From an uncultured Eubacteriales bacterium (GTDB taxonomy: Bacteria; Bacillota; Clostridia; Oscillospirales; Acutalibacteraceae), in NCBI GenBank assembly GCA_934647945.1, contig CAKUFK010000008.1:1-64000 (forward strand): a DNA stretch of 64,000 nucleotides, in the 5' to 3' direction. Shown in pieces: positions 17,139 to 26,237 of this stretch. Every line of letters starts with the position of its first letter. The stretch's first letter is position 1. A program made the position numbers and the translations under genes. The notes under the pieces are model-generated. The model saw nothing but the letters and a program-made list of their open reading frames with translations. It was not told where the DNA came from and searched no databases.

Positions 17139-17602
17139 CATTCCCCTGTCTGCGCGGCATATAACCGTATGGGGTTCCCCTCTTCATCCTCTGCCATGGT
17201 CATAAAATGCCATCCGCACGTTTCATAAAATGCGGTATGATCCGTAACCAGATATAGGGTTCCGGTCCCCATCTCCGCCGCTTCCTTTTTCACATGGTCC
17301 AGAAGCAACCGGGCGATTCCCCGCCTCCGGTAGTGCTCTTCCACATACAGCGCACAAACATTGGGAGTCAGGTCGCGACGGCTGTGATAATCATGATCGA
17401 TCAAGCCGACACCCGCCACGATCTCCCCTGCTTCCTTTTGCACGATATACCATTGGGGGATTCCGGCCTTTTGCCGGATTCCCTGCCGGATACTGTCCCG
17501 GTACACCTCCGCAGGAATCCCCCACTTTTCGTGGAACCAGCAGGCGGCTTCGTCCAGGCGGTCCGGGCAGTCCCGCAGCGCCGTCAGACACAACACGTCC
17601 AT
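17138..17602 (-). CDS. GNAT-family N-acetyltransferase
   Basis: A 154-aa acetyl-CoA-dependent acyltransferase. The acetyl-CoA binding motif A is LYVEEHYRRRGIARLLLDHV (Q/RxxGxG/A form) and motif B lies at LYLVTDHTAFYETCGWHF. The substrate is not predictable; the N-terminal LDEAACWFHEKWGIP recalls aminoglycoside- or peptide-modifying relatives without being specific. ATG 17602 follows AGAAAGGA. It is 26 bases downstream of the cyclase-family gene on the same strand. Confidence 0.9.
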   Translation of the reverse strand: MDVLCLTALRDCPDRLDEAACWFHEKWGIPAEVYRDSIRQGIRQKAGIPQWYIVQKEAGEIVAGVGLIDHDYHSRRDLTPNVCALYVEEHYRRRGIARLLLDHVKKEAAEMGTGTLYLVTDHTAFYETCGWHFMTMAEDEEGNPIRLYAAQTGE

Positions 17603-17628
17603 TAGGCTGTCCTTTCTCATTGTACCGC

Positions 17629-18234
17629 TTATTTCCACAGATCCTCCCGCCAGTCGATCCCTTCCCGCTCTAGGAGTATGGCCCTCACCGGGGCGCCGTC
17701 CGCCCCCGCGATTTTCAGAGGGGCGGCGAACAGAAAATAGGTGCCCGGTGCCGCCTTCGAGAGATCCAGCCCCTCGAGAAGGAGCATGCCCGCCCCAAGC
17801 AGCTGGCGATGGACCGCGGCCGTACATTCCGGCGGGGATACCGACTGCGCTTCGACACCCAAAAGCTCAAGCCCCGCATCGGACAACACGAACGCGGCGC
17901 TTGGGCTGATCTGGACCCGCCCTTTGAACAAGATGCGCTTTTTGAGTTTCGGCAGCATCTCCTCCGCCTGGGCGCCGAGGAGGAGCCCTTCTCCCTCCAC
18001 CACGCTGCATTCCCCTATACAGGCCGTTAAAGGCAGCTCGTCAATCGTCTGCCCATCCGGCATAAAATGCCGCGGTGCGTCGAGATGGGTCCCGTTATGC
18101 AGACAGGCGTACAATGCGGACACATTGCATTCGTCCCCGAGCCGGATACGGCGCAGCTCTTCCATATGTGGAGCCGGATCGCCCGGATATACAGGTGACC
18201 CGAGCAGTTCCCGGGTGATATCGATGCATTTCAT
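17629..18234 (-). CDS. Cyclase-family metal-dependent hydrolase
   Basis: A 201-aa protein of the cyclase/KynB arylformamidase family. The signature HNGTHLDAPRHF carries the metal-binding His/Asp residues. The N-terminus CIDITRELLGSPVYPGDP is also typical. Members hydrolyse formylkynurenine, isatin and related amides, so the exact substrate is open. A role near tryptophan breakdown would fit the family but no kynurenine genes lie nearby. Start ATG 18234 is preceded by AGGAGG. Confidence 0.88.
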   Translation of the reverse strand: MKCIDITRELLGSPVYPGDPAPHMEELRRIRLGDECNVSALYACLHNGTHLDAPRHFMPDGQTIDELPLTACIGECSVVEGEGLLLGAQAEEMLPKLKKRILFKGRVQISPSAAFVLSDAGLELLGVEAQSVSPPECTAAVHRQLLGAGMLLLEGLDLSKAAPGTYFLFAAPLKIAGADGAPVRAILLEREGIDWREDLWK

Positions 18235-18407
18235 GGGCGCCCTCCTCTTTTTTAAATCGTTGTTTTATTATAAACCCGTTTTCTTTGTCTGACAAGCCGT
18301 ATATTTTCGCCTTTTTACAAATTTTTTCACCAGAATCAAACATCGCCCCGCATATACTAACGAAAACAAGCAGGCGCACGATACCGACGTGAAAGGAGCG
18401 GATTATC

Positions 18408-19388
18408 ATGAACACGCGGCTCAAATTGCCATTATGCGGCATCATCCTGGCCGTTTTTATTTTTTCACCGCCAGTCTGCTCCGGCAGCGGCCAGCTATAC
18501 ACGGCCGCCTACACAGCGTCAGGCGGCTCCGAAACGGCACAAGTCCTGATCGACGGAGGCCCTGCTTATTTCCTTTATCGTCCGGAACACGCTCCATCCG
18601 GTCCGCTGGGATCCTATCGTCGCTATACCGGTCTTGAAGACACACAGCCCCTTCCCGTGCGGGAGGAACAGGTACTGGCCCTGCTGGGCTCGGGCTATCC
18701 CTTCAATATCGGAGGAGCAAAGCAGCAATACGGCCTGACCGACGCCGAAGCCTACCGGCTGACGCAGCAGGCCTTATGGATCCTGACCGGTCAGGACGAT
18801 GGATACGAATCACCCGATCTGACGCCGGAACAAACCGCCTATCTGCACGCACTGCTCGCCGCCGGACAGGAGGCTGCGCCGGCGCTGAGCCGGCTGGACC
18901 TGTCTCCGGATACAGTCCGGTTCACACAGACGGAACAGGAGTTCCGCACCGATGTGATTCAAAGCAACATCCTGCCGTTCGGCTCCTTGGACTTTTCCGG
19001 CCTTCCAGCGCACATCCGCGTCCTATCGGAGGAGGGAACCCCCATTTCCTCGCCGGCGGCGGCCGGCTCCCGCTTTATCCTCGCCTCGGATGGGCCGGTC
19101 CCATCCGGCGTCCTGACCCTTCGGTATCTATGTCCGGCGCCTATCCTATATCGCTATGATCCCTCCGGCGACGGTTCCGGTGCTCTCATTCGGGCCGGGC
19201 GAAACAGCAGCAGCGAAACCGTATCCGTCCATCTGACGGTGGAAAGCACGCTGGAGACACCCGCCAGTCAAAATCCTGGAACAGGCCGTACCCTGTTCAC
19301 CGCCATGTGCGCGCTGGGGGTAGCGGGGCTCTGTATCCTGCTATTGTCTGTCCCGATCCGCAGACGGAAACGGACAGCCGGAAAGTAA
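18408..19388 (+). CDS. Thioester-domain-like surface protein lacking the thioester Cys
   Basis: A 326-aa cell-envelope protein. A signal peptide spans residues 1-24 and a C-terminal helix (about 295-317) followed by RRRKR anchors it in the membrane. Residues 114-124 contain RLTQQALW, matching the TQxA[IL]W motif of Gram-positive thioester domains (TQXA), where the Gln bonds to a Cys near the domain start. At the matching site (AYFLYRPEHAPSG, 53-65) the expected Cys is replaced, so the covalent host-ligand bond should not form. A Pro/Ser-rich sandwich region follows. Monocistronic with a good terminator. An adhesin-like role is inferred. Confidence 0.6.
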   Translation: MNTRLKLPLCGIILAVFIFSPPVCSGSGQLYTAAYTASGGSETAQVLIDGGPAYFLYRPEHAPSGPLGSYRRYTGLEDTQPLPVREEQVLALLGSGYPFNIGGAKQQYGLTDAEAYRLTQQALWILTGQDDGYESPDLTPEQTAYLHALLAAGQEAAPALSRLDLSPDTVRFTQTEQEFRTDVIQSNILPFGSLDFSGLPAHIRVLSEEGTPISSPAAAGSRFILASDGPVPSGVLTLRYLCPAPILYRYDPSGDGSGALIRAGRNSSSETVSVHLTVESTLETPASQNPGTGRTLFTAMCALGVAGLCILLLSVPIRRRKRTAGK

Positions 19389-19422
19389 AATCCCCCGCGG
19401 CAGCCGCGAGGGATTTTTTGTT
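19387..19422 (+). terminator. Terminator of the thioester-like gene
   Basis: AAAATCCCCCGCGG pairs with CCGCGAGGGATTTT across a 3-base loop and is followed by a T run, directly at the stop codon. Confidence 0.85.
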
Positions 19423-19446
19423 TTGTGTAAGGGGGATCCGCCTATA

Positions 19447-20415
19447 TCAGATCGAGATTTCATGAGCAATCCGGTACAGCTCGAAATCGAAGGGCTTTTT
19501 CATCTGCAGGGCCTCTTCGATATCATAATCGACGAGGTGGTCATCTTTGATGCTGACCACACGGTTGCTCTTTCCATCGAGGAGCAGCTCCACCGCATGA
19601 TACCCCATCCGGCTCGCAATAACGCGGTCCCGCACCGTCGGGCTGCCTCCGCGCTGCACATGACCGAGAATGGTCGCGCGGGTCTCGAACCCGGTGGACT
19701 CTTCGATCCGGGCGGCAAGCTCCATGACATGGCCGACACCTTCCGCCACTACGATGATAAAATGCTTTTTGCCGGTGGCCGAGATTCTAATCATCCGCTC
19801 CACGATATCCCGGTCGAAATCATACGGGACCTCCGGTACCAGGATGCTGGTGGCGCCGGTGGCGATCCCCACGTTGAGCGCGAGATACCCCGCCCGGCGG
19901 CCCATCACCTCCACGACGCTGCAGCGATCATGGGACTGGGCGGTGTCGCGCAATTTATCGATCATTTCGAGGCTGGTGTTGAGGGCCGTGTCATATCCGA
20001 TGGTTTGCTCACAGCAGGAGATATCGTTGTCGATGGTGCCGGGCAGGCCGACACAGGGAATCCCCCGCTGGGTCAGATCCTTGGCGCCGCGGAAAGAGCC
20101 GTCACCACCGATGACTACCAGCCCCTCAATGCCGTACTGCCGGCAGGTAGCCACCGCTTTCTGCATCCCCTCTTCGGTGCAGAACTCGGGGCTACGGGCG
20201 GTATACAGCATGGTGCCGCCCCGATGGATGATGTCCGACACGCTGCGCAGATCCATCTCCACAAGGTCCCCGTTGATCAGGCCGTTGTACCCACGGTACA
20301 CGCCATACACCTGCACACCCTTGCTCAAAGCGGTACGGACAACGGCCCGCACGGCGGCATTCATGCCCGGAGCGTCCCCGCCGCTGGTCAGTACCGCGAG
20401 TTTTTTGATAGACAT
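19447..20415 (-). CDS. pfkA: ATP-dependent 6-phosphofructokinase
   Basis: Phosphorylates fructose 6-phosphate at the committed step of glycolysis; 322 aa, the normal bacterial PfkA length. Motifs: LTSGGDAPGMNAAVR (ATP site), GGDGSFRGA with the Gly-Asp of ATP-dependent enzymes, LPGTIDNDISCCEQTIGYDTA with the catalytic Asp, EVMGRRAGYLA and GHVQRGGSPT. It is downstream of dnaE on the same strand, with its own promoter in the gap. The same order (dnaE then pfkA) is common in Firmicutes. Confidence 0.97.
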   Translation of the reverse strand: MSIKKLAVLTSGGDAPGMNAAVRAVVRTALSKGVQVYGVYRGYNGLINGDLVEMDLRSVSDIIHRGGTMLYTARSPEFCTEEGMQKAVATCRQYGIEGLVVIGGDGSFRGAKDLTQRGIPCVGLPGTIDNDISCCEQTIGYDTALNTSLEMIDKLRDTAQSHDRCSVVEVMGRRAGYLALNVGIATGATSILVPEVPYDFDRDIVERMIRISATGKKHFIIVVAEGVGHVMELAARIEESTGFETRATILGHVQRGGSPTVRDRVIASRMGYHAVELLLDGKSNRVVSIKDDHLVDYDIEEALQMKKPFDFELYRIAHEISI

Positions 20416-20468
20416 CGGTATCTCTCTCCTTATTTCCCGCGGCCCCTGCCGCTTTCCATAATGTACTC

Positions 20469-20498
20469 ATTATACACTACCCGCCGCCCGCTGTGCAA
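20469..20498 (-). promoter_or_regulatory. Promoter of pfkA
   Basis: On the minus strand TTGCAC (20493-20498) and TATAAT (20469-20474) are 18 bases apart, about 55 bases upstream of the pfkA ATG. Confidence 0.6.
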
Positions 20499-20566
20499 GA
20501 CTGGATTTTACCGATAAATGCCCCGGAAAATGCCAAAATCCGGTTCATTTCACCAATTCTGTCCGG

Positions 20567-23500
20567 TTAGTCCACCACCGCGACATTTTCCTTGCCCAAT
20601 ATCGCCCTCAGCTCGCCTATCATCACATCGTTAACGTTCACCCAAAGGGCATGGGGAGCCCTCACCAATTTCCCGGAATCCGCATAGCGGAGGTAGAGCG
20701 GCTCCTCGCCGTCGAACACCCGCACCACCAGCTGCGCCCGTTTCCACTCCGGGGATTCGGACGACGGCACCCGCAGATACAGGCCGTGCCGGGCGGAAGG
20801 GAGCCGGCGGCCGTCCGGCGCCCGGACGGGCGCTGCGGAAGGAGCCGCGGGTGGAGACGGGTTCCCTGAAAGCCCGGGAATCGGACGGGGCAGGGCATCG
20901 GGCGGAGGGGCCTCATCCAGGCGGCTCACGAGGATCTTCGGATCCTCGTCTTCCCGGACATTGATCCGGCCCCGCGCCACCACCACCCGGCCAGCCTGAA
21001 GCAGATGCCCGCACTGGGCCAGGGCTTTGGGGAAGATCACCAGCTCGATGGAGCCCGCCATGTCTTCCAGCGTCGCATACGCCATCTGCGCGTTGCTTTT
21101 AGTGGATTTGACATGGACGGACGAGAGCATCCCCAGCAGCAGGACCGTATCCCCGTCTGCGTACTCGGCCGGCCCCTCCCCCATCCCCTCTTCAAAGGAC
21201 GCCGCGATCCGGTCGGTCCGGGCGGCCTTCATCCGCTCGTGGAGGGCAGTATAGGGTTTCATCGGGTTTCCGGTCAGATACATGCCGGAGACCTCTTTTT
21301 CCATGGCCAGAAGCTCGTCATAAGGGGCTTCGGGCAGCTCCGGCAGGACGGGTTCTCCCATAGCGGCATTGTCGGGATCGTCGAAAAACCCGAGCTGTCC
21401 CGCCAGATTCCGGCGGTTCTGATCGTCCAGAATCTGGAGCACCGTGTCGGAGGATTCCAGCATCTGGCGCCGGTTGGCGCCCAGGCCGTCGAGAGAACCG
21501 CATTTGATCAGGCTCTCCAGGGCCCGCCGGTTGAACTCCCGGTAAAGGGTCATCCGGCGGCAGAAATCGTAAAAGCTGCGGAAGGGCCCGTTTTCCTCCC
21601 GCTCCTTTACCAGTTCCGTAATCAGGCCCCGCCCGAGATTTTTGACCGCCAGCAGCCCGAAGCGGATATGATCCCCCGCCACGGTGAAGGCCGACACGCT
21701 CTCGTTGACCGAGGGAGGCAGCACCGGGATATGCAGCCGGTCGCATTCCCCGATGTATCCCGCCACCTTGCCCGAATCGAACACGCTGGTCAGCAGGGCG
21801 GCCATATATTCCCGGGGATAAAAGCATTTCAGATAAGCGGTCTGATAGGATACCGTCGCATAGGCAGCAGCATGGGATTTATTGAACGCGTAAGACGCGA
21901 AAGAGGCCATATCGTCGAAGACTGCGACCGCCACATTTTCGGGAATGCCGCGGCGTTCGCAACCCTCCACCACCACCGTTCCGTCCTCATCGGTCAGGCC
22001 GTGGAGGAAGATCTCCCGCTCCCGTTCCATCACATCGTGTTTTTTCTTGGACATGGCCCGGCGGACCACATCGGCCCGGCCGAAGGAATACCCCGCGAGC
22101 TCACGGAAAATCTGCATGACCTGCTCTTGATACACGATACAGCCGTAGGTCACGTTCAGAATCGGCTCCAGGGACGGGTGGAGATACCGCACCTCTTCCG
22201 GATGGTGACGGTTATGGATATATTTCGGAATCGAATCCATCGGGCCCGGACGGAACAGGGCCGTGACCGCGACCAGATCCTCAAACCGGTCGGGCCTGAG
22301 CTGCAGCAGCACCCGCTTCATGCCGGGGGATTCATACTGGAACACCCCGTCGCTGTTGGCCTGGGACATCATCCGGTAGACCTCCGGGGCATCCTGGGGG
22401 ATATCCTCGATGGAAAACCCGGGTTCACGCCGGCGGATCATCTCCACCGCGTCGGCGATGACGGTCAGATTGCGCAGGCCGAGAAAATCCATTTTCAGGA
22501 GACCCAGTTCCTCCAGGATCCCCATGGTATACTGGGTGGCGACGGAATCCCCGTTGAGGCAGAGGGGCACATACTCGCTCACCGGCTTCGCGGTGATGAC
22601 CACCCCGGCGGCATGGGTGGACGCGTGCCGCGGCATCCCCTCCACCTTGCGGGCCATCTCGATGAGTTCCCGGACCTGAGGATCGCCCTCATATTGCTCC
22701 CGCAGTTTTTTGGACAGGGACAGGGCCCGGTCCAGCGTCATATTCAGCTCCCAGGGAACCGATTTGGCCACTGTATCCGCCAGGGCGTAGGGCAGGCCCA
22801 AGGCCCTGGCCACATCCCGGATGGCGGCCCTCGCTGCCAGGGTTCCGAAGGTGACGATTTGGGCCACGTGGTCGGATCCGTATTTGCCGATAACGTAGTC
22901 GATGACCTGCTGCCGCTTCTCGTTGCAGAAATCGATGTCGAAATCGGGCATACTCACCCGTTCGGGGTTGAGGAACCGTTCGAACAGCAGGTTGTATTTG
23001 ATGGGGTCGATGCCGGTGATGCCGATGCAATAGGCGCACAGGCTCCCGGCCCCCGAGCCCCGCCCCGGCCCCACCGGGATATCGTGGTCCTTGGCGTACT
23101 GGACAAAATCATGGACGATCAGGTAATAATCCACGTATCCCATCTGCTCGATGGTGGCAAGCTCGTATTCCAGCCGCTCCGTGACCGCGGGATCGGGATG
23201 TTCGCCGTAATGCCGGCGCAGCCCCTCATAGCAGCGCTGCCGGAAATAGGCGGCGCTGTCCCCCCCGGGGGCGTCGAACCGGGGGAGCTGGGTCTGGCCG
23301 AAGGTCAGCTCGACCCGGCAGCGCTCCGCGATCCGGACAGTGTTGTCGAATGCCTCGGGGAGTTCGGGAAACAGCGCCCGCATCTCCTCCTCCGATTTGA
23401 GGTAGAATTCCTCCGTCTCAAAGGCCATGGGATTGGGCTCGTCCACCGTGGTGTTGGTCTGGATGCAGATAAGGACCTTCTGCATCCGGGCGTCCTCTTT

Positions 23501-24130
23501 GGAGAGGTAGTGGGCGTCGTTGGTGCAGACGAGCGGGATGCCCGTCTCCCGGGACAAACGCACGATCTGCGGGCTGATGGCACGCTGCTCCTCCAGCCCG
23601 TGGTCCTGGAGCTCCAGGAAGAAGTTCTCCGGCCCGAATATGTCGCGGTATTCCAACGCGATCCGTTTGGCCCGGTCATAGTCTCCCTGGGTCAACGCCC
23701 GGGGGATCTCCCCGGCCAGACAGGCCGACAGGGCGATGAGCCCCTCATGGTATTCCTGCAGCAGCTCCCGATCCACACGGGGCCTGCCGTAGAAGCCCTC
23801 GGTCCAGGCGGCGGAGATCATCTTGACGAGATTGTGGTATCCCGTCTCATTCTCACACAGCAACACCAAATGGGCGTTCTCGCTGTCCGTGCCGTGAACC
23901 TTGTCGAACCGTGTGCGGGCCGCCACATACGCCTCGCAGCCGAGGATCGGCTTGATACCGGCTTTCTTCGCCTCTTTATAAAACTCCACCAGGCCGTACA
24001 TGACGCCGTGATCGGTCACGGCCACGGCCTCCTGCCCCAACGCGGCCGCCCGCTGCACCAGCCCCGGAAGGCGGCAGGCACCGTCGAGCAGGCTATATTC
24101 GCTGTGTACATGCAGATGTACGAAAGCCAT
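20567..24130 (-). CDS. dnaE: DNA polymerase III alpha subunit DnaE
   Basis: A C-family replicative polymerase of 1187 aa. The N-terminal PHP domain is intact (FVHLHVHSEYSLLDGACR, then VAVTDHGVMYGLVEFYKEA). The catalytic palm carries GPGRGSGAGSLCAYC and PDFDIDFCNEKRQQVI with the paired Asp residues. Next come the fingers (SYQTAYLKCFYPREYMAALL), a helix-hairpin-helix segment (IKCGSLDGLGANRRQMLE) and the OB-fold near residue 990. A Pro/Ala/Ser-rich linker of about 40 residues then separates the OB-fold from the C-terminal domain. It is the DnaE1-type enzyme by domain order. Confidence 0.97.
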   Translation of the reverse strand: MAFVHLHVHSEYSLLDGACRLPGLVQRAAALGQEAVAVTDHGVMYGLVEFYKEAKKAGIKPILGCEAYVAARTRFDKVHGTDSENAHLVLLCENETGYHNLVKMISAAWTEGFYGRPRVDRELLQEYHEGLIALSACLAGEIPRALTQGDYDRAKRIALEYRDIFGPENFFLELQDHGLEEQRAISPQIVRLSRETGIPLVCTNDAHYLSKEDARMQKVLICIQTNTTVDEPNPMAFETEEFYLKSEEEMRALFPELPEAFDNTVRIAERCRVELTFGQTQLPRFDAPGGDSAAYFRQRCYEGLRRHYGEHPDPAVTERLEYELATIEQMGYVDYYLIVHDFVQYAKDHDIPVGPGRGSGAGSLCAYCIGITGIDPIKYNLLFERFLNPERVSMPDFDIDFCNEKRQQVIDYVIGKYGSDHVAQIVTFGTLAARAAIRDVARALGLPYALADTVAKSVPWELNMTLDRALSLSKKLREQYEGDPQVRELIEMARKVEGMPRHASTHAAGVVITAKPVSEYVPLCLNGDSVATQYTMGILEELGLLKMDFLGLRNLTVIADAVEMIRRREPGFSIEDIPQDAPEVYRMMSQANSDGVFQYESPGMKRVLLQLRPDRFEDLVAVTALFRPGPMDSIPKYIHNRHHPEEVRYLHPSLEPILNVTYGCIVYQEQVMQIFRELAGYSFGRADVVRRAMSKKKHDVMEREREIFLHGLTDEDGTVVVEGCERRGIPENVAVAVFDDMASFASYAFNKSHAAAYATVSYQTAYLKCFYPREYMAALLTSVFDSGKVAGYIGECDRLHIPVLPPSVNESVSAFTVAGDHIRFGLLAVKNLGRGLITELVKEREENGPFRSFYDFCRRMTLYREFNRRALESLIKCGSLDGLGANRRQMLESSDTVLQILDDQNRRNLAGQLGFFDDPDNAAMGEPVLPELPEAPYDELLAMEKEVSGMYLTGNPMKPYTALHERMKAARTDRIAASFEEGMGEGPAEYADGDTVLLLGMLSSVHVKSTKSNAQMAYATLEDMAGSIELVIFPKALAQCGHLLQAGRVVVARGRINVREDEDPKILVSRLDEAPPPDALPRPIPGLSGNPSPPAAPSAAPVRAPDGRRLPSARHGLYLRVPSSESPEWKRAQLVVRVFDGEEPLYLRYADSGKLVRAPHALWVNVNDVMIGELRAILGKENVAVVD

Positions 24131-24544
24131 CCGCCTTTCCCTCCTTGCGTATCCCGACCCGGGCCGTGTATATGGCCTATGGGGTTATGTCCAGCCAAAT
24201 CCCCGGATACAAAGCCCTTATGCCATACTCGCCGGTTTGAAGTCCGCGTTCCCGCCGGCTTTCCTGAAAAGAACCCCGGGCCGGCTCCTGGCGAGTATAA
24301 ATACCGGCGTGCTCCAGGGCCGAGAGCCTTTTTTGAACACCGGCTCAGGCGGCATTGCCCGAATCGGCGTCCATACCATAAGGGGCGGCGTCCCTAGGGC
24401 TTTTGGTGGCCATACTATTATAACACAATTGCCGCCCCAGATAAAAGGCCTTTTAAGCGGGGCCCGCCCCGGCCGGGATCCCACCGGCATCGGAATTCTT
24501 TCCCATACGACCGGCAGGCCGGCATTTTCCTTTTCCTCACCGCT
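24131..24544. other. dnaE upstream region
   Basis: No gene is supported here. On the minus strand a TATAAT (24417-24422) with a poor -35 could serve dnaE. The stretch is rich in GCCGG repeats and reads like decayed sequence downstream of the transporter remnant. Confidence 0.4.
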
Positions 24545-24721
24545 GTGGTAAATGGTTTTGATAATATCCTCGATGTCGGGTTCTTCCAGGGACAAATCCC
24601 GAATTTTCACCTGGCCGGACAGATCGGCGATCAGCTCCGCGGCGCTCATGTCGCGCTTGTTGAATTCGAAGCACACCCGGGCGCCCTCATTTTTGACCAC
24701 GTCGGCCCGCGGACATGCCGT
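24545..24721 (-). pseudogene. C-terminal remnant of an ABC transporter ATPase
   Basis: About 58 codons encode what looks like the extreme C-terminus of an ABC-2 type ATP-binding protein: VCFEFNKRDMSAAELIADL, then VKIRDLSLEEPDIEDIIKTIY, a conserved closing motif of that family. No Walker A, signature or Walker B sequence lies upstream; an in-frame stop is met within a few codons and the region shifts into the T-box promoter area. After the TIYHSG segment the frame runs on into sequence with no similarity to the family. I read it as the stump of a deleted gene. Confidence 0.6.
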
Positions 24722-24913
24722 CCCCCCTCTCCAACATCAACCCCTGTTTTTATGCCGCAAAAAACAAAAGTTTGGTGCTATTATAGCATATTTTGCTGAA
24801 AAAGGAAGCCTTTTTTTGGCAATTTCCTAGATTCCTCCTGAAATCCGTACGTTCCCGCTGTCCGTCTCCGTCCCCCGCGGGAGATGAAAATCCCGGAAAT
24901 TTTCAAAACCCTC

Positions 24914-24942
24914 TTGACGAAACCGCAAAACGTGTGTATAAT
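24914..24942 (+). promoter_or_regulatory. Promoter of the metNIQ T-box leader
   Basis: TTGACG (24914-24919) and TATAAT (24937-24942) with a 17-base spacer; the predicted start is near 24949, just before T-box stem I. Confidence 0.85.
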
Positions 24943-24948
24943 GCGGCT

Positions 24949-25271
24949 AAATCGATAGTGTCACAGACTTGGATGAGAAGAGTAAGCCTCTGCGTCATTT
25001 CCAGAGAGCCCGGGCAGCTGCGAACGGGCAATGACAACGCCGCTGAACATGGTCTCGGAGTCGCACGGCCAAAGCCCGGGAAAACCCGGCGCCAAAGCCG
25101 TGACGGGGGCGCCCGTTACCGCGCTATGCTATCGGCAGGCAGGGCCTGCCCGCAGCAGATGAGGTCCCATACCGCGAGGTAGGGATAAACCGGGGTGGTA
25201 ACACGAAGCGTGGCTCTCGTCCCCGAACGGCATGGTGAAACCCATGCCGTTCGGCGGCGGGGGCCTTTTTG
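24949..25271 (+). promoter_or_regulatory. T-box leader, methionine-specific
   Basis: The leader shows the T-box parts in order. An AGTA element lies near 24981 in stem I, followed by the AGAGAG segment and distal loop. A specifier loop GAAC-ATG-G follows, with specifier ATG at 25049-25051. The T-box sequence GGGGTGGTAACACG lies at 25192-25205 and includes the TGGT bulge (25196-25199). Last comes a 13-bp terminator hairpin (25223-25254) followed by a T run near 25266. The bulge T can pair with the discriminator A of tRNA-Met. Uncharged tRNA-Met should favour antitermination and expression of metNIQ, which agrees with the downstream genes. Confidence 0.88.
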
Positions 25272-25481
25272 TTCCTGTCCCTTATCAAATCTCCAGCCGG
25301 CGGCGAATGGCGGCCCCTCTCCCCTTGGGCCGTCCTGCTGCCGCCCGGCCGCCGTCCGAAGAGGCGGAATACCGGCCGAAAATTCAAAAAGGCACCCGTA
25401 TCATGCCGGCGAATCCCGCGGGATTGTCGGAGCGCTCGTCCGTCCCGCCTGTCACATCGACTCAAGAAAGGCCGTGATCCT

Positions 25482-26237
25482 ATGGAACCCGCCATTCGCA
25501 TCGAACACCTGACCAAGATTTTCCCCTCCGGCGGCGATGTGGCCGCTTTGCGGGACGTCAGCCTGGACATCGCGCCCGGCGACATCTTCGGCATCATCGG
25601 CATGAGTGGGGCCGGAAAGAGTACCCTGCTGCGGTGCATCGCCATGCTGGAAACCCCGACCGAAGGCCGGATTTCCATTGAGGGTGTCGATATCCGCAGC
25701 CTGAAAGGCCGGGCGGCGATCGCCCACCGCAAGGAGGTCGGCGTCATTTTCCAGGGCTATAACCTCCTGATGCAGCGCACGGTCCGGCGCAACGTCGCGT
25801 TCCCTCTCGAAATCGGCCGCCGCCCCAAACCGGAGATCCGGGAACGGGTGGAGGAACTGCTCCGTCTTGTCGGTCTCTCCGATAAGGCCGGCGCCTACCC
25901 CTCCCAGCTCTCGGGCGGACAGAAGCAACGGGTCGCCATCGCGCGCGCCCTCGCCAGCAACCCCAAAATCCTCCTGTGCGACGAACCCACCTCGGCCTTG
26001 GACGCTATGACGACCGGCGCTATTCTCGACCTCCTGTGCGACATCAACCGGCGGCTGGGGGTAACGGTGGTGATCATCACCCACGAGATCGGGGTGGTCA
26101 AATCCATCTGCAACCGGGTCGCGGTCATCGACGAGGGCCATATTGCCGAATGCGGCGACACTAAAACCATCTTCGCCGCACCGCAAAGCCGGATGACACG
26201 AATGCTGTTGGGGATGAAAGGAGACGATGAGACATGA
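25482..26237 (+). CDS. metN: Methionine ABC transporter ATPase MetN, short form
   Basis: The ATP-hydrolysing subunit of the methionine importer, 251 aa. Walker A is GMSGAGKSTLL, Q-loop FQGYNLL, signature LSGGQKQRVAIARAL, Walker B ILLCDEPTSALD and H-loop ITHEIGVV. The family usually has a C-terminal NIL/ACT-like domain (total about 340 aa) that binds methionine and inhibits transport; here the protein ends right after the nucleotide-binding domain. Control may therefore rest on the T-box alone. AAGAAAGG precedes the ATG. Its stop overlaps the metI start by four bases. Confidence 0.93.
   Translation: MEPAIRIEHLTKIFPSGGDVAALRDVSLDIAPGDIFGIIGMSGAGKSTLLRCIAMLETPTEGRISIEGVDIRSLKGRAAIAHRKEVGVIFQGYNLLMQRTVRRNVAFPLEIGRRPKPEIRERVEELLRLVGLSDKAGAYPSQLSGGQKQRVAIARALASNPKILLCDEPTSALDAMTTGAILDLLCDINRRLGVTVVIITHEIGVVKSICNRVAVIDEGHIAECGDTKTIFAAPQSRMTRMLLGMKGDDET

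Noticed and set aside
21005..24397. Plus-strand open frame of about 1130 codons antisense to dnaE
   Set aside because: Mirror of the DnaE coding frame in GC-rich DNA; the composition is low-complexity and dnaE is unmistakable on the other strand.
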